DNA from: Clytia hemisphaerica
Taxonomy: Eukaryota > Cnidaria > Hydrozoa > Leptothecata > Clytiidae
Length of the DNA: 64,000 nucleotides
Reading direction: 5' to 3'
Assembly: GCA_902728285.1 (NCBI GenBank)
Contig: CACVBU010000250.1
Coordinates: forward strand, 322,585 to 386,584
Part shown: in pieces, positions 36,973 through 48,900 of the stretch
Position numbering within the stretch: position 1 is the first letter of the stretch
How the letters are laid out: each line of letters begins with the position of its first letter
Program-made: the position numbers and the translations under genes
The notes under the pieces: generated by a model
The model's input: only the letters and a program-made list of their open reading frames with translations
What the model was told of the DNA's origin: nothing
The model's database searches: none

Positions 36973-39900
36973 GTAAGTTTGACCATGGTTAAATACTATC
37001 ATTTGAAGATCAATAAGAAGAATAGGTCTACTATTACTTGTTGGATGTAGTCTTAATTTGGAATTACTAAATTTTCGATGATTGTTTTTATGTCCTTTTA
37101 CATCGGTGCTATTGATATCTAAATGTTGATAACCCTTGGGAATTCAGTTTAAAAAGAAATACGGAAGAGAGGATACCAGGGACACATATTTCTTCTTGAT
37201 TTGAAAAAGTATGGGAAATCCTGTTATATAAAGAACTCTACCATTTTTATAGATATTGGACTAGTTCTAAAAGGAATTTAAAGTGTTTTAGTGTCAGGAC
37301 GAAATTACTTGTTACCCTTGTAATTTGATTGCTGGTATTTTTCTATAAACTCTTATTATTATTAGGTTAGTTTAATTATGATAATTAGTAAGTCAAAAAG
37401 GTTGAATCCCTGATAATAAAGTATTTTTTTCTATACGATTCTTTGATCCATCTGTAGATTTTTAAGTCTTTTATCTAAGGCGCCTTAAAATGCCTGTTAT
37501 CCGATTTACTTGGCTGTCAAAAGGCCAAATAAATCGGCACAGGATACAGCATCCAATTAGAGTAATTAGTAGTTAATGAGGCACCTTTTGAAATTCACTT
37601 AATCTCGTATCCTGATCTGCCCTTTGAAAATCGATTTATGTTTGTTTTGTTTTTTCAGATAGCCTGATTTTAAGTCTCAAGGGGTCTTTTTACCGGGGCA
37701 GGGGAAGGGATAAAGATTTCGCTTTCGAATATTTTTATTTTCATGTTTCCTTTGTGAAATTAGCCCATCTTCGAAAATGAATCATCATGAAGATGAATCC
37801 CTAAAGTTGATTTTCTCTGAGCTGTAATATGGGTTTGGCTTTGTCAACCAAAGGCTCATATCTCGACTTATTAGGGCAAGCCAATCAGACGTCAGGGTGG
37901 CAAGCAGAGAAAACGCTTAAGAAACGAAATATAGAGTAAAATAGATTCCCCTGAATTAACAGTGTTCTACATCTGCATATTATTTGAACGTCATTTTCCT
38001 GCTTGGCATTAAACAGGCAGTAATGTTCTCTAAAGAGTTCGTTGATTTATTGCAAATGCAAAAAAATGAATGTCCTACGGCGACCTGGGAAACGACAAGG
38101 TGCTTGAAACCACAAAAAGAAAAATCTAATAAACGAGAGGTGATTAAATTTTGCAAATTACATCGTTTTTCTATTTGGTACAAGCTGATTAAGTGGTTAA
38201 GATGTAATTGGATCTACTCTAACATGACATTCTGTGCCAGGGGGTAATGAAAAAAATTTGTTTGGAAGATACAAGAAAAACAGTTTTTGTTTGAATTCAA
38301 AAGAGATTATGTCCGAGTATAGAGTTTAATTAACAAAATTAAATCTTGGAAGCATTTGAGGAGGCCCTACTAATCGTTATTTCTTTTGAAAGGGCTAAAA
38401 TACCTTGATTAATTAATCGAATTATTAAAATGTAGAGCTCGTTGATATTGCTATATAATTAATAAAAATATGGCTTCCTTTTTGAATCAAAATGGTAGCT
38501 TTTAATGCTCTCTCAGCAGTCCCCCTAAGCGTTTTCCTGTTTGGATGTGAAACTCTTAAAATCCATTCTGGCACAATTTCTAACAACATGAGCGACCATT
38601 CAAAAGCCACTAAGAATTTTTCTTCAAAATGGAGACTGACCTAGAATGGCGAAATTCTAAACACAGCATGACCTAGTATATAAAGCCTTTATAACTGTTG
38701 AGTGCCTCCGGAAGGAAAAGCTTGACTCTGATCCAAAGAGCAAATCCTTTTAGAATCAAACCAATCACAAGCGATGGTTTACTACGGTAATACAAGGTAG
38801 AATGGAAATAGAAACTGAGTCAGTTGAACTCGGATTCGATTGTCGTTTTCAATAATGGGCTCTTCCAGAAAAAAACCATTCATGGGGGGGGGGCTGGAGG
38901 ATATATTGTCCCCCTTTGAAAAAACCCTGAAAAACTGCCATGTCCATGGGGTGAATCTGCGATGTCCAGGGGTAAATATTTGTGTCCAGGGGGGTCAAAT
39001 TGAAGCTTATCCAGGGGCAAAACGTGTCCAGGGGGTGAAAAATCGAAATGTCCAGGGGGTAGATCACAGACAAAATAACATATTCTCCACCCCCATGAAC
39101 GAATTCTTTCTGGAAGGGCCCAATTCTGAGTAAAATACACTCATTTTTTGATAAGCATACGGGAAAATCGGGTCGATGCTTAGGAAAATCTCATTTTCAG
39201 CCATAATTTATGCTTATTTATATGCTTAGACTTCAATTTCTTGCTTTTCTTTGGGTTCATGATAATTTCAAATTTTATAGTCGGAACATTGATTTGGTTC
39301 AAAAAAGTAAGTTTTCTTTGTAATTTGGTGTTGCAGGGGAAAACCTTTGGTCTAAGAAAGCTAAAACAGCCTTAAAAGTAACCCTAAAAAGGTCAGCGTT
39401 CTAGAAAAGCTTCATGGATTTTTTTGGATTTCAGCTTGGAGGTATGCTTAGCATTATGCTTTTTATCGAAATTGAGCCTAAGTATGCTTTTAAACGTTAT
39501 GCTTATAAAAAGAAAAGAGTGTAGACCATTAAATTTCAACTGAATGAACAATTTAATAACACATCAGAAATAGAAATTCAAATTTGAGAACTAACAGTTT
39601 CACCTTTGCAGAATCATCAGCGAAAAAAACTTGCACTTAAAAATTTGAGGCTTAAAGCCCAAAAAGTCATCCGAAGACTTGAGACCTTTGACGTTCTCAT
39701 AGAAGGAAAAATGTATAAAAAGGCAAAACAAACACTCCTTAAGGTGAAGCGTAAATCTTTAATTTTTCTTTGCTTCAGATGAGGAGAACGAGGAAGGAGG
39801 AGAGCCAGACCTCCACCAGTGTGGACATTGTCGACAAATGTTTTTTAACTTCACCAAATACATCACACACAAATTACAAAAAGCCTGTTGGAACAGTGAC

Positions 39901-42900
39901 GAACAACCTACACCCACAAATGAGGACGAGGAGGGCGAGACACCGCCCTGGCCGCCCTCTGCAGCTGCAGGCAAAGATGGGAACGGAATCGCCTCGCCAC
40001 CCGGCGATGAATCAGGGGTTATTGAAGATACGGAGGATATGGAGACAGAGGTGACTGTGAGTGCTTTTTTTAGCTTGAATATGGAGGACCTGTGTTTTCC
40101 AAGAATTCAGCTAAGTTTGAACTTTTAGTAACGCATTTAGTAAACACTTTTTTTATTTTTTATTGGTGGAAAGCTTTTAGAGATTTAGAGAGAACTAGAG
40201 TTTTCAGAAGCCTTTTACTTTTTTTTCAAGAATTTCCCCGAAATTCAATCAGAATTTTCAGAAACCCTTAAGTGCCTCCAACCTTCTTATCGATACTCTG
40301 ACAGCATATACTCATATACTCATATATAGACAGCATATACTCATGACAGCAACATATACGCGACTGCTTGTTTGCCATAGAGTGAAGTAACGTCTCCATC
40401 TCTGCTTGACTTTCTCAAGTATCTTGACCCCAACTTTTTGGGCTCGTGCTAATTTTTTTGACGCTTAAATCATGCTAAAAGCAAAACTTTAAAATTGAAA
40501 AGCTTCAAACTTTGACCAATATAAAGAAACTAGGATGATTTGGTTTTAGTACTCTTTGGGTATTACAAAATGTGCCGGAGAGGAGAAGGGATTTTAGTCC
40601 TTTGTTAAAGTATAAATATTATTTTTTCTATTTTGAGAGAAAGAGTGGGATCAAACATTTTTTTACCACATGTTTTCAAGGAAAAAGTGTTAAAAACAAT
40701 GTAGCAGAATCGAAACTTTGAGTGTATTATATGATATTGCTGAGAAAGAAGGGAAACCAAAATTTGAGGTAACTGGGTTACAAATGAGAATGTCTTACAG
40801 GAAACCAGCATCATTGATTTATTAAGTTCCACTAAATTGAACTGGTTATGAATATTATGAGCTGTTTTTAGGCATGATGTACCTCGTACGTAATTTTTCT
40901 TTTTCAGACAAATACCTGAAAAATTTTCTTTTTGAGACTCGAAATGCGTATGATTTCATTGTTACAAATCAAACAATACAAATATCCATTTAAAAAATCA
41001 TATCTCTAAATCTGGCAACTCAACATGAAAGTTATTCTTAAGAATATGGGATTTTTCATCATGAATTTGTATATTTAAAAAGAAGATCTGGTCTTAAAAA
41101 TAAAATTCCTTACTCATTATCTCAGAGAAAACAATCAATTTCTTTGTACTTTTGCACTGTTTTGCATGCCAAATAAAAATTTTATTTTATTTTATTTACT
41201 TTCCTTTTTATGCTATCAAGTATTTCCCTACTTCTTTTCATCAGTAATTTCTTCTTGTTTTTTTTATCATCTAATGGAAAATTCAAACTTAAAGGTTATG
41301 TAACACTTTAAGTCTTTGATAAGACCAAGTCAGGATTGTATCCACAACCTTGCCCATTGTAGGAGAAAACCCTACGTTTACAACACTTCTCACAGACCTC
41401 CTCCCACTGGATAATAAACCAATCCCCACTCCAAAATTTTATGCTATTTTCGATCCCCACTGAATTTTCTGACTTACAAACAATATGATGCAAATTCCCA
41501 TCGAGTTTTGAAAGATATTTATAATAAAAAGGCCAAGCAACCAGAAAAGATTTAAAAACTTATTAAATGGACAATTGAACTACCCAAACAAGAGAGTTTT
41601 ATTATTAATTTCAATTATTCTTTCTTCACCACTCAGGGAAACGTGGAAGTCAAGAATCTTCAACAGGAACTGCAAAGAAGGTGTGGTATATACATTTTTA
41701 TTTTAATTGAGAAAGCAATTTGGCTAACTTTATGGTTGTGGTTCAAAAATCTCAATTGCCAAATGTTTCATTTTTACATAAAATTCTGTTCTCTTCTCTT
41801 CCTTGCAAATATGAAACTTAAGTACCACCAAATTTAAGGTATTAGTGGTCCAGTTGATAGTTAAAATTGAAAAGTGTAACATAACTACCGGGTGCGCCAC
41901 AAAAAAGTTTCTCTCTTTGAAACTAATTTTCTTGAAATCTAAAAGTTTTAAAAGAACCATTCCTATTTCATTGGAAAGAAGAAAGATAAAATTAAATTTT
42001 GATGGGTCATTTATTGAATTCGATTCGTTAGATCAAAAGTTATGCTCAATTGAATGGAAAAGTTACTTTCGGAAAATGCTCAAAAACGTTAAAAATTGAC
42101 CTATCAAATTAAACAGAAGCATAATTACATGATATATCAGTATTTTCGTTTCAGTCATTAAAAATGATAATTAGCTGTCTAAATGACCTTTTGTTATATT
42201 AAGGAAGGTTGAATTTCAATGAAAGGAAGAAAATTCGTCAAAAAAGGCCAAATAATTTGGTAAAATTCATAAAAATACATCAAATATGGGTTTCGAGGTA
42301 GATCCAGCCTTACATAGACTTTATCCAGTCTAGAACCAAAAAACGGAGGAAAATTTCGGTAAAACTAAATTAAATTGATTTTGATGAAGATTGTAAACCC
42401 TTTCAACCCTTCAGCTTCAAAATTTTTGTATTTAGTTACTGAAAAATGCTCTGAAATCATGTAAAGGCTATTGCAATTGCCAAATTTAAAGTAAAAATTT
42501 GATAGGTCGATTTTTAACGTTTTCGAGCACTTTCTGAAAGTAACTTTTTTATTCAATTGAGCATAACTTTTGATCTAATAAATCAAATTTAATAAATGAC
42601 CCATCAAAATTTAAGTCTATCTACCTTCTTTCCAATGAAAAAGGAGTGGTTCTTTTAAGATTTTTAAATTTCAAGAAAATTAGTTTCAAAGAGAGAAACT
42701 TTTTTGTGGCGCACCCGGTATAAAATCCTTTTTGATTGAATTTCATTTTACTACAGCAAGGACTTGACAAAATTGCTCACTCTTAGGTGCCTAATAACTA
42801 GGGGGTCGGAATAAACTGGGGGGGGGGTGGAAAAATCTTCACATTCCAATAATTGACCTAATGACCTGAGGAGTGAGTGGAAATCTCTAAAAATACCTCA

Positions 42901-45900
42901 AAAATATAATTACAGGTTATTTAGAGCAAAAGTAAGAACTCTTCTTTTGAATGCTGAAAATATTTTCAAAAATCAATAAAGGGGATCCTTATAAGGCCCG
43001 GGAAGGGGGGAATAAAAAACTAACAAGCGGGGGAGGGGGGTTTATTCGGCACCTGAGAGTACTAATCATGAACAGTGTTTTAATTTTTAACCCTATTAGC
43101 CCCAAGCTTTTTTGACTTTTGTATCCCCAGGGGGGGGGGTAGAATCTACCACCCTCGATTATTTTCGATCTAGAAGAGCTATGGCCATGAAATTTGGTAC
43201 AGATGTTCTCCATCATGATACAATTTTCCAGGAAGAAAAAAAAATTGATGACGTCATTCAAAAACTGATGACGTCATCACAAAATTTCCACCTGTCGGAA
43301 AAAATCCCAAATATATGGTTTACAAAAATGTCTATTACAGTCGAACCAATAAAGATATTTCAATTCTGTTTGAAGATTCTGAAAGGTAAAAGACTGTTCT
43401 TTAACATAATTGCCGGTTTTGCAATTTCCATGAAGAGTTTTGTTTAAAATCTATGCTGAAGATGAGTAAAATTTTCAAAATTTGATGACGTCATAAATGA
43501 TGACGTAATCATTTTCAAAAATTTTCTTTTGATTTTTTAAATTTGTATTATCAATGCCTATCACGTGTCAAAATTTGAAAATGATTGAATAAATAGTTTA
43601 GAAGTTATCAGCACTTTAAAATTTTGAGTTTAAAGTGATTTTAGCTGGGTTTTATGTCATGTTTCACAATAAAGTCATAAAACCTGATCTGGACAACCTA
43701 TGACCCTAAAATTTTGCACAAGTACTCTTAATAAGATTTTATTAAAAGTCAGAAAGTCGTTTAAAAAATTTTTCTCCGAGATATAAACAAAAGAACTCCA
43801 GCGTGGTAGATTCTACCCCCCCTGGGGCTAATAGGGTTAAAGTCTTTGTATTTTGGTGATGATACAAAGGAGTTAGTTTGGATTAAAAAATATGTACTAA
43901 TGGAAAACACAGCATTTCCTTTTTTTAGCCTTGAATTATATTTCTGAACTGGAAAACTGCAAAAGGTTACCAGCCAGGACCTGTCTTTTTAAGGTACATG
44001 GGATGGTCGTAAAAACTATGGTTTTTCCTTTTAAACTTTTGATTTTTTTGAAATTCTATTTTTCTCACAAAAAGCCATGTACTGACCCAGAGCCAGGTGG
44101 TGGTGTCTATTTTTGCATTTCAAAAAAGTTAGTACCCGGTACTACTTTGGGGGTGGGGGTGTGTATTTTTCACTCTTCAAGCAAGTACAGGGTACGATTT
44201 CAGTATTTGGGTATTTTTTCACAGAATTTTGCTGTTTTTCAATAAAAAGAGTAGTTTGTTGTAATATTTTGACTTTTTTCAAATATTAATTTTTTTTATT
44301 TGAAATTTTTTTAATGGACAATTTTTTTTTACTCTTTTGAGAAATTTTTTGATTTTTTTGAAGACAAAACTTCCAAAATGGTCAAGAAGTGTGTGATGAA
44401 AATCAAAGGACAAAAGCTTCTGACTTCATCATTGATAGTTTGCTTGAATTATCTGTCAATTTTCAGTCTGAAAAACTAACTATAGTACTCCTCTCTTGGT
44501 CTAATCTGTAAAATTCAAGATTTTAGGGGTGGTGTCCCTATTTTTTAAAGCAAAAATGAAGTAGTACCCGGTACTAAATATGGGTGGGTGGTACTAAACA
44601 AAATTTTAGTAAAAAATCAAGTTAGTACCCTATGGGTTAGTACCCTGCCTCTATACCCCCCCTGAAAAAGGCAGCAAAAGCTACTACATCTTGAAAATAA
44701 TGCGAAATAGAAAATAAAAAGACACAAAAAGGTGGAGTTCATGGATAAAATGAAAAATTGAACATAAAATTCTCAAAAACTTGGAAAAACTACCAAAATT
44801 TTGAAAAAATTTGGTAGTCTGTAAAGCAATGAAAATAAAAATATATTACCAAAATCAATTTTATTTTTATTTCTTTTTTTGGAATTTCAGGGTCTGTCGG
44901 GCCCATAAAACAACTAATAAAATTGGTCTCGCCTTACAAGAACTAAACACCTTTTAAGGGACGAAAATTTAGCAGTTTTTGGCTACCAAAATTAATTTTT
45001 TTCTTTCAACCGCCAAATAAAAATTATTTTACCCTTTACCCCAAAAATCATGCTATTAAAGGTCTTAATACAGGTGTTTTGCTTATTTAAATAGCGTTTT
45101 TGGCCAAAATTATTCTACATCACGCCAGATTAAATTTGATCTGAAAAAAACTTTTTGCAGCTAAATTAAATTCCCAACAAAATTTCTTCCCTTTAGGTAG
45201 TTTAATTAGTCCGGATAAAAGTGGAATTTAGGCAAAAATAAAAAAAAGTAATGTTTCCGGAATGCCGGCCAGAAAAAAACTTTTTTTGCTATTTTTGATC
45301 AATGAAATAAAACTTTTAAGATAACTTTTATGTAAAAACAGTATGAAGTAAGCCCTGAATATAATGTATCAACTACTAACGAAGTCTGCGGCCGGGTCAA
45401 AGGCTAGGTCAGGTCTTTTATGTGGTAATCTCAGTTTCAGTAAAATAAGAAATTATGATATACTTTTTTTATATACATTTTCAAATGTTTTGCTTTTTCC
45501 TGGACACTATGTACCTAAAAATTTTATTTGGTATACTAATTTTAGCAAATTAGGAAAAAAATTTCTATTAAAAATCTATTCAATGCCAATCTGAAAATTC
45601 ATTGTTGTTTTTACCTTAAGAGAAGAAATTTTGGCGGGAAGAAATTTAGATTTATGGGCCATTTGCCAAAATTAATTAATTTTTAAGATATGTTTCAAAA
45701 TCTTATTTTCAAATTTTTTCAGAAAACACAGGAAAGGTATGGTCAGGCGAATCAAACCAAATGACGAAGTGAGTCCTGAAGAATTAGGGAAAAGAGAAAT
45801 GATTGTTTATGTTCCAGCTGATGATGACACAGTTTACGTACAACAAGAAAATGTCGAAGAGAGTGAGAACAGTCCTAATGGAGAGCCATCAGATGAGCCT

Positions 45901-48900
45901 TTAAGAATTCCTGTGGCGGAAGAAACAGTCTCTCTAATGGAAGAGCAAGAGCTATCAACAAGACCTTCATCCTCCTACAAATATGGTGTATCGTTATATA
46001 ATTACTCAAAAACAAAACTCAAATCCAAACCAGAAACCGATAAGTTGCTCTTAGCAAAGACTCAAAATCGGAATGATGGTACAGCCAGACCAACCTATAG
46101 TCAACACCCACATTATCCACCAAGAGGACAATTTCCTGGTAGCTACTATCAAGACTATCCTCCCAAGCATGAACACGGATTTTATGGTGAATCAACAGCA
46201 TATCCACCTCAAGGAAATAGCGGACATTATTCACCAAAATATAAAAAATCCAAATACTACGATGAACCTCCTACATCTTTCTACCCACCACACACAATAC
46301 CACCCTTAAGACAAAGTAAAACACCTATGTATAATAGAACATCTGATAAATATAATAAAAATGGTACTTACAGTTCATATGATAAATACAGGACTATGGC
46401 CAATCTACCACAAGGTGAAGGCCAACAACATCAGCAAACTGTAGGTACCAATCCTAATAAAAGTTTAAATGAAAAGAGTAATGGTAATGATTCAAAAAGT
46501 CCACCAAATGAAAATATAGAAACAAACAATGAAGTTAAAAATATTAATAATGAGGAACCTACCACACACCAAAATACAACAAATAATCCACCCCAACTTG
46601 TACACATTCTCAATAAATCGCAGCAGCAACAACAACAACCGCAACAGTCGCAAGGTGGTGGAGAAAGTATTGCTGATAATACTTCAACATTTGATAAATC
46701 ACCTCCTGCGCTAGAAAAACATGAAGTTTCTTTCGCAGGGGATGACTTATTAAAGACCGAAGATGACAATACTCGGGATAGTTTGAATGACACAGAAGAA
46801 AATAAAGATGACAACCATGATGATGTAACCAGCCCAGCTGCCACCAAGTTTCTGTATGTTTCCATTTCATTTTGGTCTTGTCTAAAAAAAGAACAGGTTG
46901 CACAAATTAGTTTCATGTGAATAGATTTTTATCAACATTTTACTTTCTTTACAATGCTGCTTTGATATTAGGACTGCCAAACTGGAATAAACAAGCTCAA
47001 AGTCTAAGCTTCATAGACCACCAATGCGTCAAACAAAATTGTTAAGAATGTAAAGCAATTTTCAGATTATGCACAAAATTAAATACAAATTTTACATAAG
47101 TGATCAAATTCTGCTTAAAGAGCAAGTGTCTAAGAGGTTGAAGAAAGGCAAAACGTGAATAAATTTAACAATATTTCTCACTAATGTTGACGTTAAAGAC
47201 TGTCTAGAAAATATACCAAAATCATCTTTTATATCTTAATTAAATGGTCATTGTTGACTTTAAGTACCCTTTAGGATAATTATACTAGGTTTGACGTCAG
47301 TGAGATAGGATATAGTAGAGGTATCCTGCAAACAAATGTACGTGATCGATCAAATTATTTCCTGTGGGTAGCTAAGCATTCAGTTCTTTCAAAAATATAA
47401 ACAAAAAATATTTCAAATATTCTAAGCAATGATATCTTTGGAAATTATATGATTACTGCTGACCAATTAAGAAGATTTAATTACAAATATTGATTAAGTA
47501 CAAGCACTTCATTATAACTTCCATTCCTCATGATTTAAAGTATACAAGTGATACTTTAATGGGGTATATTTTAACAATAATATTTCATTTAAAGTTTAGT
47601 TAATATTTTGTTTATAACTCTTGAGGGTCAACTAAAGAGAAACTCAAAGGGTCATGTCTAGACTTTTCAAAATAGCTATGAAATCATAATTAACTTTGAC
47701 TTGTCAATTAGACCAAAAAGCTCATTTAGCAAAGCATTTCTTAAATACCTCTTTAAATGAGGTATGTCTGTTGTTGTCTGTAATTTCCAGAATATTGTTT
47801 GATAGTGTAGGAGGCTGTGTAATTAATATTTTCAGGCTAGCCTTATTAATATTTCTATGGATGGGTTTTGAAAATTACCTTTCCAGAATTATTTCTTCTT
47901 TAGAACAAAATATTCAAAATTTTAAATTTTTCAGATGTTTTCAGGTGTTTTCGACATCTCTAAAATACTGCCCTTGAAAATTTGAAACATATGTAATTGA
48001 ACACATCATTTATAATTATATTCATAATTAATGATATTATGTTATTTTATAGGATGTCGCCAGATAAGGAGAGCAATAGTCCGCCAGGGAGTGCAAACAG
48101 CCACGAAACTGAGGATTACAACACTGAGGGTCCAAGTAGAGGTAATTTTATCTATACATGTTAATACACATTATTTATTTTTCCAAAACATTATTACATC
48201 AAACAATCAGTTTTCCTCAAATATCAAATTTGATTGACAGCTTGGGTCCATTATTGGTATTATTTCCAAAAAACAAAACAAAACAAAAATACAATGATGC
48301 AAGTATCTTATTATGAAGTAACAGAGAAACACTCCATTGTGTAACAAAACAAATTACTGTAGAATAAATAATTTGACCAAAATTACAAAAAACAATTCAA
48401 ATCAATGTTGAAAAAAGGAAAATATTGAATTTGAACTTTTTTGCTACCTATCTATCCATCAGTATGTCCAAATTTGAATTTGATCAAAATGGTGTTGCAA
48501 TTTCATGAAATAAGCATTCAAATTTTCATATGACGTCCACCTAACCGATACATAAACAAAAACAGGCACATTCACTTAGCATTTATTGTCTGTCCTCTCA
48601 CAGTCATTGCGTAATTTCCAATAAGTGTTTGCCAAGATTTTGATGTTTATTTTGCAAGAAAGACATTTGACCATTATTATTTGAACACATCAAAGACTTT
48701 CATTCATATATTGTTTATGACTCTTCATAATCCTCTTTGATCTATTCTTGGCTTACAATTGGCCGCCAAAATGCTGCATTAGATGTTTGTGTTTCTAATA
48801 AATCAGTCTTCTCTCTGGAAACATGTGTATATTTATTGTAATTCAACTTAGTTATCTCAAACTCAACATATCATCTCAACAATTTTGAAAACAATTTCTG

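Noticed and set aside
37984..38247. Frame with an acceptor-like start and a GTGCTT end in intron 1
   Set aside because: Phase does not fit exons 1 and 2 of the zinc-finger gene, and the donor is weak.
38840..39140. Proline/glycine-rich frames on both strands
   Set aside because: Translations of the CCAGGGG word array in a MITE.
43112..43447. 111-codon + strand frame
   Set aside because: Lies inside the non-coding piggyBac-type MITE and reads G-run and CRE words.
46431..46916. 161-codon - strand frame rich in Cys/Ser opposite exon 4
   Set aside because: Antisense shadow of the CAA/CAG- and CCA-rich exon; no splice context of its own and the + strand is fully supported by phase.
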